A DNA stretch of 45,532 nt from a virus: positions 1 to 45,532 of IMG/VR virus record IMGVR_UViG_3300047089_000330; one strand, given 5' to 3'. The stretch's first letter is position 1, and the number at the start of each line of letters is the position of its first letter. A program made the translations under genes and the position numbers. The notes beneath the pieces were generated by a model, which saw nothing but the letters and a program-made list of their open reading frames with translations, was not told where the DNA came from and did no database searches. This document shows positions 30,036-38,814 of this stretch, one piece after another.

Positions 30036-31317
30036 GATTCCCGAGTTTGCGCCGCGCACGACGTGGGTGTCCGCGGTCGCCCGAGAGGTCTGGGAGCCGC
30101 GCCTGCACGCCATCGCGCAGCGCCAGGACGAGGCGGAGCGCGCGGCGGTCGCGGAGGGCCTGCGTCCGAGCGCCCTGCAATACGTAATGCCCGAGGCGCT
30201 GCCGGACCTGATGCACGCGTGCGCGAAGGATCGGCTCACAGTCCTCCCCCTCGGACGAGAACCGCTGCCCGGCACGTATCGCTCGCAGGGCCACGACCTC
30301 CGACCCGGCGAACCGTTCGCCTATCGCTGCGCGATCACGTCGCCCACCCTCGCGGCGGAATGGGCGTCGGCGTGGACGCCCCGCAACGACGCCCGCATCG
30401 GCACGCTGCTCGGCTATCCGGGGTGCTGCCGCGACTTTTTCACGCGCGTCTGGTCGGTCGAGCGCTGGTTCGACACGACGTGGCCGATGGCCGATCCGGG
30501 TGGCGACGTCCGCGGCGCGGTCAACGTCCTGTGGCGATGGCACGGGGTCCGGGCGGTCTCGCACCTCCCGTGCTCGTTTGCCTGCGAGGCGTCTCTTGCC
30601 TTGCAGACGCAAATGCTGGCCCTGTGGCACCGCCGGTGGCCGGACGAGGGGCGCTGGCTGGCTGAGATCCTGTCCTGGCCGGTCGAGTGGACGGCCCTGC
30701 ACGGTCTGGCAGAGCTACGTACGCCGATCACCCGAACGGTTGTGCCAACCGATGCGACGGCGACGCGCCTGGTTGTCAATTTCCGGGGTCCAGGTTATCC
30801 TGTGGAAGGTGCGGCGGGGGCACGGTTTCCCCACCGAACCACGCGACAGGCGACGCCGCTGCGTGTCGTCGCCCGGTCTAACCCTCACCATAACGGGTTC
30901 GCCAGCTTGGCAGCGATGCAGGCGGCCCACGCCCCTCTTCTCTCTCGTGCTGGCGGTCCCTACGAGACGATTGTCGATCTCGGATGTGGGGACGGGACAC
31001 TCGCGTCGAAGATTCCCGCGAAGCGTCGTGTCGGCATCGAAGCCGATCCGGCGCGCGCGGCGGCGGCCCGGACTCGACTCGATCATGTCGAGGAGGTCGA
31101 CTGCACCTCGGACGCAGCACGCATGTTGCTGGCCCGAGAGCAGCCCGACCTCGTGATTGCGCAAGTCGTGCGGAATCCACCGGAGACGCTGCGAGACTAT
31201 CGCGTGTTGTCCTACTCGTACGACGAACCGTTTGTTCGACTCGAGGAGCCGCATGGATCAGACCTTCACGCCCAACGATCAGCCCGGCCAGACCGCGGTC
31301 AAATACTTCCTCGATAA
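30004..31317 (+). CDS. Fusion of a Cys-motif (DUF483-like) domain and a SAM methyltransferase
   Basis: 437 residues from ATG at 30004 (ATG 30019 possible), overlapping the radical SAM gene by 32 bases. The N-terminal part (to about 250) contains GYPGCCRDFF (C141, C142) and HLPCSFACEAS (C190, C194). These are the paired motifs of the DUF483-like family, probably a metal or Fe-S site. Residues 320-400 form a class I methyltransferase: TIVDLGCGDGTL, IEADPARAAAARTRL, DLVIAQVV. The last 22 codons overlap the next gene. With the radical SAM enzyme, it could methylate or otherwise alter the H-x-D repeats. Confidence 0.75.
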   Translation: MEITPMRLPFKIPEFAPRTTWVSAVAREVWEPRLHAIAQRQDEAERAAVAEGLRPSALQYVMPEALPDLMHACAKDRLTVLPLGREPLPGTYRSQGHDLRPGEPFAYRCAITSPTLAAEWASAWTPRNDARIGTLLGYPGCCRDFFTRVWSVERWFDTTWPMADPGGDVRGAVNVLWRWHGVRAVSHLPCSFACEASLALQTQMLALWHRRWPDEGRWLAEILSWPVEWTALHGLAELRTPITRTVVPTDATATRLVVNFRGPGYPVEGAAGARFPHRTTRQATPLRVVARSNPHHNGFASLAAMQAAHAPLLSRAGGPYETIVDLGCGDGTLASKIPAKRRVGIEADPARAAAARTRLDHVEEVDCTSDAARMLLAREQPDLVIAQVVRNPPETLRDYRVLSYSYDEPFVRLEEPHGSDLHAQRSARPDRGQILPR

Positions 31318-31900
31318 CGGTATCTCGCCCGGCGCGGCCGGCGGCGCTCAACCGACGCAGCAGGCCGGCGACGCGGGTAAGACCGCAGGCACCGATCCGC
31401 AGGGGGCGCTCACCGATCTCGTCGCCGGCGTTGCGAAAGACGCCCCGGCCGCAGCGAGCGCCGCATCAGGACCCGACCCTTACGCCGGTCTGCCGGACTG
31501 GCTCGCGAGCGTCTATCGCAAAGACAACTACAAGCTCGGGGGCCAGGGCTCCGGTTTCGGCGACTCGGCCTATTGGGCGAACGACGCCGTGAAAAACTCG
31601 AACGGCGACACGGTGTACCTCGCTGATCGCCTCGACAAAGATATTCGTGGCGTCGGACAGGACAAGGCTGGCCCCGGCGACTACGGCGACGCGCTGAAGT
31701 CTGGCGCGAGTGGCGGAGGCGGCCCGCAGGCGCCGTCAGCGCCGCAAACGTCCTCGCTCGCAGGCAGTCTCCCGGGGTCCCTCGTGCCGATGACCAGCGA
31801 CACGACGAGCGCGCTGCAGGCGGCCGTGCAGAAGCTCCTCGGACAGTCGCCGAACGGCGACTTCGATCAGCAGGCGCTCCTCGCGCAGATGCGCGGGTAA
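31253..31900 (+). CDS. Virion-associated protein, 215 aa
   Basis: ATG at 31253 with GAGGAG upstream, inside the end of the methyltransferase gene. N-terminal helix (GQTAVKYFLDNG), Gly/Ala/Pro-rich linkers, a central segment (LPDWLASVYRKDNYKLGG) and a C-terminal helix (TSALQAAVQKLLG) ending QQALLAQMRG. That ending repeats the RQALLAQMQK tail of the 28282-28785 peptidase. It starts the block of internal virion proteins. Confidence 0.65.
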   Translation: MDQTFTPNDQPGQTAVKYFLDNGISPGAAGGAQPTQQAGDAGKTAGTDPQGALTDLVAGVAKDAPAAASAASGPDPYAGLPDWLASVYRKDNYKLGGQGSGFGDSAYWANDAVKNSNGDTVYLADRLDKDIRGVGQDKAGPGDYGDALKSGASGGGGPQAPSAPQTSSLAGSLPGSLVPMTSDTTSALQAAVQKLLGQSPNGDFDQQALLAQMRG

Positions 31901-31909
31901 GAGGCATCC

Positions 31910-32767
31910 ATGGCGAATCAAAACTTCTCATGGGGCGTGAACGGCGTCGGCAAGGAAGGCGTCGATTACGGGAACACGAACAACTGGACCGATCAGCAGT
32001 GGGCTGACTACAACGCGAAGAACGGGATTCCGAACCCGGCCCAGCCGGCGGCCCCGGCGGCCCCGGCCTCTCCCGCCGCCCCGCCGCCTCCCGCCGCGAC
32101 GAACGTGCAGCAACAGGCGAGCAACGCCTCGACCTACTCGCAGACGCCCGGCGGAGCGCCCACGGGTCCCACAGCGAACCAGGGCACGCAGGACGTCGTC
32201 CGGAACACGTACCTCGCGCAGGCGACGCAGGACCCGACCGCGGTCACGACGAACGATCCGGCGATCAAGGCGCAGACCGATCCGTACAACGCCGCTATCG
32301 AGCGTCAGAAGAACAGCTATCTCTCCGGGCAAGCGGAGCAGCTCGCGGCGAAAGGCCTGGGGTCCTCGGGCCAGATGAACAACGAGCAGCGCTACGCGGG
32401 CGAGCAGGCGGGCCAGCAAGAGGGCGGCTTCGCGGCGCAGCTCGTGGGCAACGAGATCAACGCCCGCCGCCAGCAGGTGCAGGATGCCCTGAGCGGCCTC
32501 TCCGGAGCCATCACGCAGGATCAGAAGCAAGCCCTCGAAGAGGAACTCGCAAAGCTGACGCAGCAGACGCAGATGTACGGGATCAACACCGAGGCGGGCA
32601 CGGCCGCTAACCAGCAGGCGATCAACAAGCAGCTCGGCACGGGCCAGTTGAACCTCGGCTACCTGTCGACGCTGTTGAACAATCAGCAGCAGGCGAACGC
32701 GCTCGGCCTGAATTACGCGAACGACGAGGCGTACTGGAACAACCAGGCGCTGCAGAACAGCTTCTAA
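31910..32767 (+). CDS. Internal virion protein, Gln/Ala-rich
   Basis: 285 residues, ATG at 31910. Starts ANQNFSWGVNGVGKEGVDYGN; an Ala/Pro-rich linker follows (PAQPAAPAAPASPAAPPPPAA). The remainder is Gln/Asn/Ala-rich helix (ARRQQVQDALSGLSGAITQDQKQALEEELAKLTQQ). Composition and position match the first of the ejected internal core proteins of short-tailed phages. Confidence 0.6.
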   Translation: MANQNFSWGVNGVGKEGVDYGNTNNWTDQQWADYNAKNGIPNPAQPAAPAAPASPAAPPPPAATNVQQQASNASTYSQTPGGAPTGPTANQGTQDVVRNTYLAQATQDPTAVTTNDPAIKAQTDPYNAAIERQKNSYLSGQAEQLAAKGLGSSGQMNNEQRYAGEQAGQQEGGFAAQLVGNEINARRQQVQDALSGLSGAITQDQKQALEEELAKLTQQTQMYGINTEAGTAANQQAINKQLGTGQLNLGYLSTLLNNQQQANALGLNYANDEAYWNNQALQNSF

Positions 32768-32779
32768 CGGAGAGACGTC

Positions 32780-33544
32780 ATGGGCTTTTGGGGATCACTG
32801 CTGAACGGCATCGCGGACGTCGGCGCCTCACTCATTCCCGGCGGATCGCTGGCGAAGGACGCGGTCAAGGCCGGCCTCGAGGCGAGCGGCGCGATTGCCG
32901 GCGGCATGTCGAAGGCCGGCGCGCAGAACACCTCGGCGCAAAACGCCAACAACTTCTCAGCGGATCAACTCCGTCTGGCCGGCCAGGGGCAGAACGAGAA
33001 TGCGCAGGAAGCCCGCGCGCAACTCGAGCTGCAACAGCAGGCCGCCGATCGCACGGCGCAAAGCGACGCGTACACGAAAGCCCTGAGATCCGCCCTCGCC
33101 CTCCATCAGGGGGATGTGTCGCTGAATCGTCCACAGGGCGTCTCCAACGTGTCGTTCTCGGGCAGTCCGCGGCCGTCGATGCTCGGCCCCGAGGGTCACG
33201 AGGCGGCGGCCCTCTTGAACAACCAGGCGCTGCAGTCCCTGATGAACGGGCCGAAACACACGGCGCTGGCGCCGCTCGCGCCGGCGTTCCAGCCGACGCC
33301 GATCAAGGGCGTCGGCCTCGGCACGAACATTCTCGGTGCGACAGGTCTCGGCTTGTCGGCCATTGGCGCGGCGATGCCCGGAGGACCCCGAGGGAGTGGC
33401 GATCCGAATGCGTCGGGCATCGTCTCGAACGCGATCGACATGACAGGCATCGGGGCACTCCCCTCGCGGCCCTTGTCCCTCGCGATGGTCCCGAACTACA
33501 TGAACCCCTATACACCGGCCGATGACGAAGGGGACGGCCAGTGA
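32780..33544 (+). CDS. Internal virion protein with amphipathic N-terminus
   Basis: 254 residues, ATG at 32780. The N-terminus GFWGSLLNGIADVGASLIPGGS followed by AVKAGLEASGAIAGGMS is Gly/Ala-rich and could insert into membranes. A helix of Gln/Ala/Glu follows (NAQEARAQLELQQQAADRTAQ). Probable ejection protein. Its last codons overlap the next GTG start (GTGA). Confidence 0.6.
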   Translation: MGFWGSLLNGIADVGASLIPGGSLAKDAVKAGLEASGAIAGGMSKAGAQNTSAQNANNFSADQLRLAGQGQNENAQEARAQLELQQQAADRTAQSDAYTKALRSALALHQGDVSLNRPQGVSNVSFSGSPRPSMLGPEGHEAAALLNNQALQSLMNGPKHTALAPLAPAFQPTPIKGVGLGTNILGATGLGLSAIGAAMPGGPRGSGDPNASGIVSNAIDMTGIGALPSRPLSLAMVPNYMNPYTPADDEGDGQ

Positions 33545-34518
33545 ACCCCCTCGTCAGTCCGTTCGCCGCGGGGCAGGACGAGCTGCATCAGTTCCTCGCC
33601 GACCGCGAGGCGAAACAGATCCGCGATCAGCAGCTCGCGCGACAGGCCCAGCTCGATCAGCAGAACGAAGCCTATCGCCAGTCGGAGCTGGGGCTGCGCG
33701 GGCAGGACATGGATCTGCGCCGCCAGGAGTTCGGCGAGCGCGAACAGGATCGCCAGGCCGGCGTCGCGATTCGTCAGGATACGCAGCGCCGAGCGGATGC
33801 TGCCGAGAAGGAAGTGCACGACGCGCTGAACACGTTCACGGACCCGAACGCGAGCCCGCAGGACCGGCAGAAGGCCGCGTTTACCCTCGATCAGCATCAC
33901 GTCAGTCCGACGCTGCTGAATCCGAAGCCGACGACCAAACCGACGTTGTTCGTCGGTGCGGACGGCACGACACGGCAAGGACCGACTGTCGACGCGAATA
34001 CGGAAGTGATCCATCTGCCGAAGCCCGAAGCGGCTCCGAAGCCGCCGAAGGACAACCCGAACCTGCCGCAGGGCGTCGTGAACTACCTCGACGACTTCCT
34101 GACAAAGACGAAGGGCGTCGACGCGAAGGGCAACCCCGCGCCGTACTCACTCAATGACGCGTATCAGGAAGTCTCGCAGAATTGGGGCAAGCTGAAGGCC
34201 GTGCATCCTGGCCTCGACGCTGGCGCGGTCAAAGCCTACATGATGAAGTCATTCCCGCAGGACCCCTTGACGGGCCAGCGGCAGGGCTTCGCTATGGGCG
34301 GCGGCGCGCCGGGGATCACGCCGAAGCCCCAGGCGAACGCGACCCCCAGCGGCGTCGGTGTTCCAGGCGCGAACCCGCCCCCGCCCGGCTCGCCCGGCGA
34401 GCGCGCCGATCAGGTCTCGAAGCTCCTCGCCAACGTGCCCGGCGGGAAGGTCACGACCCTCAGCGACGGGACGAAGTGGCTGAAGCTCCCCAACGGTAGC
34501 GTCTCGCAGGTGCAGTAA
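33541..34518 (+). CDS. Internal virion protein, coiled coil, 325 aa
   Basis: GTG at 33541. Residues 15-95 are one long polar helix rich in Gln, Arg, Asp and Glu (QDELHQFLADREAKQIRDQQLARQ...), followed by Pro-rich and mixed segments (PQGVVNYLDDFLTKTKG). Gly/Thr-rich C-terminus. The stop shares a base with the next ATG (TAATG). A likely partner of the 1257-aa protein in the ejected core. Confidence 0.6.
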   Translation: MNPLVSPFAAGQDELHQFLADREAKQIRDQQLARQAQLDQQNEAYRQSELGLRGQDMDLRRQEFGEREQDRQAGVAIRQDTQRRADAAEKEVHDALNTFTDPNASPQDRQKAAFTLDQHHVSPTLLNPKPTTKPTLFVGADGTTRQGPTVDANTEVIHLPKPEAAPKPPKDNPNLPQGVVNYLDDFLTKTKGVDAKGNPAPYSLNDAYQEVSQNWGKLKAVHPGLDAGAVKAYMMKSFPQDPLTGQRQGFAMGGGAPGITPKPQANATPSGVGVPGANPPPPGSPGERADQVSKLLANVPGGKVTTLSDGTKWLKLPNGSVSQVQ

Positions 34519-37500
34519 TGGGCGAGCGCCCCCTGTCGATCGTCAGCGTCGAGGACGCGTCTCCGCTTGCGATCAAAAGCGTGGAGGACGCGACGCCTCA
34601 ACCCTCGTGGTTTTCGCGCGCCTGGGAAGCCGCCAAGGCGATTCCGGACGTCGCGAAGCTCCTCGTCTCTGAACCCTCCGCGACGCTCAAGGGCTTCGGC
34701 CAGGGCGCGGAGGAGGGCGCCGTCAACGTGGCCGACACGGCCATCCCTGCCGCCCTGCGCATCGGCGGCGCGGCCGGAGGCGCCACCCTCGGCGCCGCGG
34801 CCGGCCTCCCCACAGGCCCGGGCGCCGTGCTCACCGGTGCCGCCGGCGGCGCGGCCGGAGGCGCGGCGGGCGAGACGGCCGCCGAGGGCTACGAGAAGTG
34901 GCGCGGCCTGCGGAAGGCGATCAGCCCGAAGCAGATCGTGCTGGGCGGCGCGCTGAGTGCCGTCCCCGGCTTCGGTCCCGAGGCGGGCCCGCTTGCGCAC
35001 GCCGCCATGGGCGCGGGCCTCGGCGCGGTCGGATCGGCCGCCACGGACCTGTCGGAAGACCGGATGCCCACGGTCGCCGGAACCCTCGGTGCGGGCGTGC
35101 TGGGTGGCGTGCTCGGCGCCGGTGCGCACGAACTCCAAACGCGCGGGCCGGCCGCCGAGGGCCCCATCAGTGAAGCGGCTGCGGTCGAACCTCTCCACAT
35201 CGCGAAGGTCGAGGACGCATCGAACCTGCAGCCGGTCAACGATCCGGCCCTCGGGCCTGACGCCATGACGCCCATCGAATACGCGGGCCCGGAGCGTCGC
35301 GTCGCCGCCGGTGAGAGTCCGACTGGCGTCGATCGGCGGAATCAGCCGATCAACACGATGACGCAAGCCCCGGCGGACACCATCAAACAGATGGTCGCCG
35401 AGGACCCACAGATTCTGAAAAAGGCCGCGGAGCTGGACCCCGTTCGCGTCGCGGCCCGCCAGATTCAGGAGGAGCAGGCGTCGGTGCCGCAGCAGACTGG
35501 CCCTGAAGCGGCAGCTCCTCCTGAACCCTCTCCCGCTGACCGCATCGACGAATTGCCGGATGGCGGCACGCCCGGCTACAAAAAAGTGCCGTTCCCGGTC
35601 GCGGACAAGGCGAACGAGGATGCGGTCGTCGGGGGTGTCGACTACAACACGCCCACCCTCGAGCGCGTGCCGCTCAATAAGATCACGGCGACGCAGGACA
35701 CGATCACCGCGCGGACGGCGAAAGACTACGCGTCGCAGTCGACGCCCGAGGATCGGACGGAGCTACCGGCCGGCGTCTACGGCAAGATGCCGAGTTCGGA
35801 ACGGGCCGGGATGCCGATCGCGATCAAAGATCCGAACGGCAATTACCTGCTCGGTGATGGCACGCATCGCGTGGTGGCGGCCGGTGCGCGCGGCGAGGAC
35901 AGCGTGCAAGCGATTGTCTATCCGTCGTCGGAGACGATCGGGCCGAAGGTCGAGCCCTCGCCGGTGGCCGACGTGCCTCCTGTCGCGAACAGCGAGACGA
36001 AGCCGACGCAGCCCTCGATCCGATCGATCGAGGCGGCGGCGCAGGTCTCCGGCCAGAAGATCCCCGAGCAGCAGCCCCTGACCGCCGAGCGCATCGCCGG
36101 GCAGGGCACGATGATCTCGAAGATGCCGGAGCCGGTGCAGGAGCCGCTCGCGAAGGTCATTGCCGATAACAACAACTTCGAAGCGCAGCGCCGCGGCGTG
36201 CAGCCGAACGCCCGCACGCAGGCGCTCGCCGACTATATTCAGACGCAGTCGACACAGGCCCTCCCGAAGGGCACCGCTTTGAACGCCGAGGAGACGGTCG
36301 CGTACGCGCGCGCGGTCGCGACCGTGCAGGACAAGATCAATGACCTCGCCGCGAAGGTCGCAGACGGCTCGGCGTCGGACGCCGATCGCCTGGCGCTCGT
36401 CGCCGCCCATCAGGAGCAGATCGCCCAGACCGCGAGTTTCCTCGGCGCACGCGCCGAGACCGGCCGCGCGCTGAACGCGCACAAGCAGGCCGTGCAGCTC
36501 CTGAACAGCCAGGACACGATCGCCATTCAGCAGGCGATGAAAGATCCGGCGTTCCGGAACGACCTCGACGCGTTCGCGAAACAGTGGGCGCAGCTCCCGA
36601 CCGATCAGGCGAAGCTCGACTTTCTCCGAAAGAACCAGACGCAGACGATCGGGAGTCTCGCGCGGTCGGTGTACTACGCCAATATCCTCAGCGGCGTGAA
36701 GACCCACCTCCGGAAGACGATCGGCGACCTCGCGAACCTGACGTTCGAGAACCTCTCGCAGCCGGCGGCCGTCGCCTACGACGCCGTGAGGCACCCCGGC
36801 AACCGCACGATGTTCGCCAGCGAGATCGCGCCGCGCGCGTACGGGACGCTCACGGGCCTGAAGCAGGGGTTCGACGACTATCTGTTCACGCTGCAAAACG
36901 GCTACACCCCGCATCAACTGCAGGTGTTCGACGTGCCGCGGCCGGAGATCCCGGGAGGCGGCGCCAACCCCCTGAACTGGCCCTCGCGGAACCTGCAGGC
37001 CGTCACGCAGTTCTTCCAGACGATCGCCTACCATCAGGAGCTGAACGCGCGGCTCTTCGCGCGCGCTAAGGGCCTGGCCCTGAAGGAAGGCCTGACGGGC
37101 GCGAAGCTCGGCGACTTTGTCACGACGAAGCTCGCGGAGTGGAAGATCCAGCCGCCGGACGACGCCGTGCAGGGCGCCACCGCGCTGGCCGATCGCGTCG
37201 TGCACATGGAGGACCCGGGGAAGATCGTCGCGGCCGTGATGAACCTGAAGAAAGCCGCGCCATTCCTCGACTTCATTGTCCCGTTCGTGAAGATCCCCGC
37301 CAGCATCCTCCGGCAGGGCATCGAAGCGTCTCCGTTTGCCCCGGCCACGGCGCAGTTCCGGGCCCTCATCAAGGCCGGGGGCCGCGAGGAGTCGCAGGCC
37401 ATGGGGCGCGTCCTGACGGGCACCGCGGCCCTCTCAGCGCTCGCCTATTGGGCCGCCCAGGGCCACGTGAGCGGCAACGGGCCCCAGGACCCGGCGAAGC

Positions 37501-38291
37501 GTGCCGCGCTCATGGAGAGCGGCTGGCGGCCCACGAGCGTCAAGCTGGGGAAGGACTGGATCGACTACGCGAACGCCGCGCAGCCCCTCTCACAGGTCCT
37601 CTTCACCGTGGCGAACGCGGCAGAGTCCTACCTCGAGAACAAGACGCCCCCGAACCCGGCGGTCCTCCTCGCGCAGGCCGGCGGCGCGCTCCTCGAGCAG
37701 TCGTTCCTGTCGGGCCTCGCGGACCTCAACAGCGCGCTCTCAGACCCTGGCCGGTACGGGGAGAAGTGGGCCACGCGCCTGGCGCAGGGCGCCGTGCCGG
37801 CGTCGGGGATGATGCGGAACGTCGCGCAGGCTGTCGATCCGACCGTTCGTGATCCGAAGGGCGTCGTCGACAGCGTGAAGTCGATCATCCCGGGCGTCTC
37901 GCAGCAGGTCCCGGCGCGGCTGGACCGCTTTGGGGAACCCGTGACGCGCCCCGGAGGTCCTTTCAATCGAGGGTTCAGCTCGGTGCCCTACAGCCCCGAG
38001 ACGGACGAGGCGCTCGGGAAAGAACTCACGCGGGTGGGCTACGACAAGCTCGGGCTCCCGCCAAAAGATCTCCCGAAGACGAAGCACCTGCCGAAGATCG
38101 ACTTGACGGAAGACGAACGGCAGACCATCGGGCGCGCGACGCGGGTCGCGCTCGAGGACCTGTTCAATCGCCCACAGTGGGGCTCATTGGACGAGGATGT
38201 GGCCCGCGATTACATCGCTCGCACGATCCAACGCGCGCGGTTCACGGCTGAACAAGGGATACGGCGCCGTCGTGCGCTCGGCGGAGGGTAA
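34518..38291 (+). CDS. Large internal virion (ejection) protein with ParB-like domain
   Basis: 1257 residues. Repeated VEDA[ST] phrases occur at residues 10-14 (SVEDAS) and 21-25 (SVEDAT), and again near 232 (KVEDAS). A Gly/Ala membrane-like stretch follows the first two (about 75-120: RIGGAAGGATLGAAAG, VLTGAAGGAAGGAAG). Around 380-475 lies a ParB/sulfiredoxin-like domain: VPLNKITATQDTI..., PIAIKDPNGNYLLGDGTHRVVAAGARGE, with the GxHR box. The rest is mostly helical with long Gln/Ala/Glu segments. Size and place match the largest core protein of short-tailed phages, which enters the host with DNA. The ParB-like part may bind or cut nucleic acid or nucleotides. Confidence 0.7.
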   Translation: MGERPLSIVSVEDASPLAIKSVEDATPQPSWFSRAWEAAKAIPDVAKLLVSEPSATLKGFGQGAEEGAVNVADTAIPAALRIGGAAGGATLGAAAGLPTGPGAVLTGAAGGAAGGAAGETAAEGYEKWRGLRKAISPKQIVLGGALSAVPGFGPEAGPLAHAAMGAGLGAVGSAATDLSEDRMPTVAGTLGAGVLGGVLGAGAHELQTRGPAAEGPISEAAAVEPLHIAKVEDASNLQPVNDPALGPDAMTPIEYAGPERRVAAGESPTGVDRRNQPINTMTQAPADTIKQMVAEDPQILKKAAELDPVRVAARQIQEEQASVPQQTGPEAAAPPEPSPADRIDELPDGGTPGYKKVPFPVADKANEDAVVGGVDYNTPTLERVPLNKITATQDTITARTAKDYASQSTPEDRTELPAGVYGKMPSSERAGMPIAIKDPNGNYLLGDGTHRVVAAGARGEDSVQAIVYPSSETIGPKVEPSPVADVPPVANSETKPTQPSIRSIEAAAQVSGQKIPEQQPLTAERIAGQGTMISKMPEPVQEPLAKVIADNNNFEAQRRGVQPNARTQALADYIQTQSTQALPKGTALNAEETVAYARAVATVQDKINDLAAKVADGSASDADRLALVAAHQEQIAQTASFLGARAETGRALNAHKQAVQLLNSQDTIAIQQAMKDPAFRNDLDAFAKQWAQLPTDQAKLDFLRKNQTQTIGSLARSVYYANILSGVKTHLRKTIGDLANLTFENLSQPAAVAYDAVRHPGNRTMFASEIAPRAYGTLTGLKQGFDDYLFTLQNGYTPHQLQVFDVPRPEIPGGGANPLNWPSRNLQAVTQFFQTIAYHQELNARLFARAKGLALKEGLTGAKLGDFVTTKLAEWKIQPPDDAVQGATALADRVVHMEDPGKIVAAVMNLKKAAPFLDFIVPFVKIPASILRQGIEASPFAPATAQFRALIKAGGREESQAMGRVLTGTAALSALAYWAAQGHVSGNGPQDPAKRAALMESGWRPTSVKLGKDWIDYANAAQPLSQVLFTVANAAESYLENKTPPNPAVLLAQAGGALLEQSFLSGLADLNSALSDPGRYGEKWATRLAQGAVPASGMMRNVAQAVDPTVRDPKGVVDSVKSIIPGVSQQVPARLDRFGEPVTRPGGPFNRGFSSVPYSPETDEALGKELTRVGYDKLGLPPKDLPKTKHLPKIDLTEDERQTIGRATRVALEDLFNRPQWGSLDEDVARDYIARTIQRARFTAEQGIRRRRALGGG

Positions 38292-38293
38292 TC

Positions 38294-38506
38294 ATGAGCG
38301 TCCTCGGAAATGTGCTCGTGCAGGGAGGCGTGATGGCTGTACTGATGGGATGGGTGGCCGGCACCCTGCTGTGGGCGGGCCGCACGTCGACACGCATTGC
38401 GGTCCTCGAGAGTGAGCAGAAGACGACGACGGAGTCGATCAACGAGGTCAAGACACTCTTGCGCTCGGTCGACCGGAAGATCGACCGCGTCATCGAACGG
38501 GGCTAG
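38294..38506 (+). CDS. Single-pass membrane protein with coiled coil (holin-like candidate)
   Basis: 70 residues, ATG at 38294, two bases after the big internal gene. Residues 7-29 are one hydrophobic helix (VLVQGGVMAVLMGWVAGTLLWAG), followed by a charged helix (RIAVLESEQKTTTESINEVKTLLRSVDRKI). Phage holins and related small lysis proteins have this form, but no endolysin is adjacent. The stop overlaps the stop of the convergent leftward gene. Confidence 0.6.
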   Translation: MSVLGNVLVQGGVMAVLMGWVAGTLLWAGRTSTRIAVLESEQKTTTESINEVKTLLRSVDRKIDRVIERG

Positions 38507-38814
38507 TCGACCGGCGCCGGATTCGCTTCCTCTTCCACCCACAGATAGACGGGCCGGATCGTGATGGTCTTGAAGCGGCCCGTGGCGACGAGCGTCTGGA
38601 CCTGCTTTTTGTCGACCCCGGTCTTCAGCGTCGTCTTGTAGATCTGCTTGACGATCCGGTAGGTCCCATCGCTGAGGGCCTCCACCGAGTCGCCCTTCCG
38701 TTCGTCGACCTCGAACCCCTCGCCGACAAACGCCGCGCCTTGGTCCGGCCGCGTCTCGGGAAAGCCGAACATGAGGCGGCGTATCATCGGCACGACGATA
38801 GGCTCTTCGATCAT
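38503..38814 (-). CDS. Hypothetical protein, 103 aa
   Basis: ATG at 38814 (MIEEPIVVPM) overlapping the glycosyltransferase stop. Beta-type content: MIRRLMFGFPETRPDQGAAFV, DGTYRIVKQIYKTTL, TITIRPVYLWVEEE. No family recognised. It is the last gene of the leftward carbohydrate cluster. Confidence 0.6.
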   Translation of the reverse strand: MIEEPIVVPMIRRLMFGFPETRPDQGAAFVGEGFEVDERKGDSVEALSDGTYRIVKQIYKTTLKTGVDKKQVQTLVATGRFKTITIRPVYLWVEEEANPAPVD

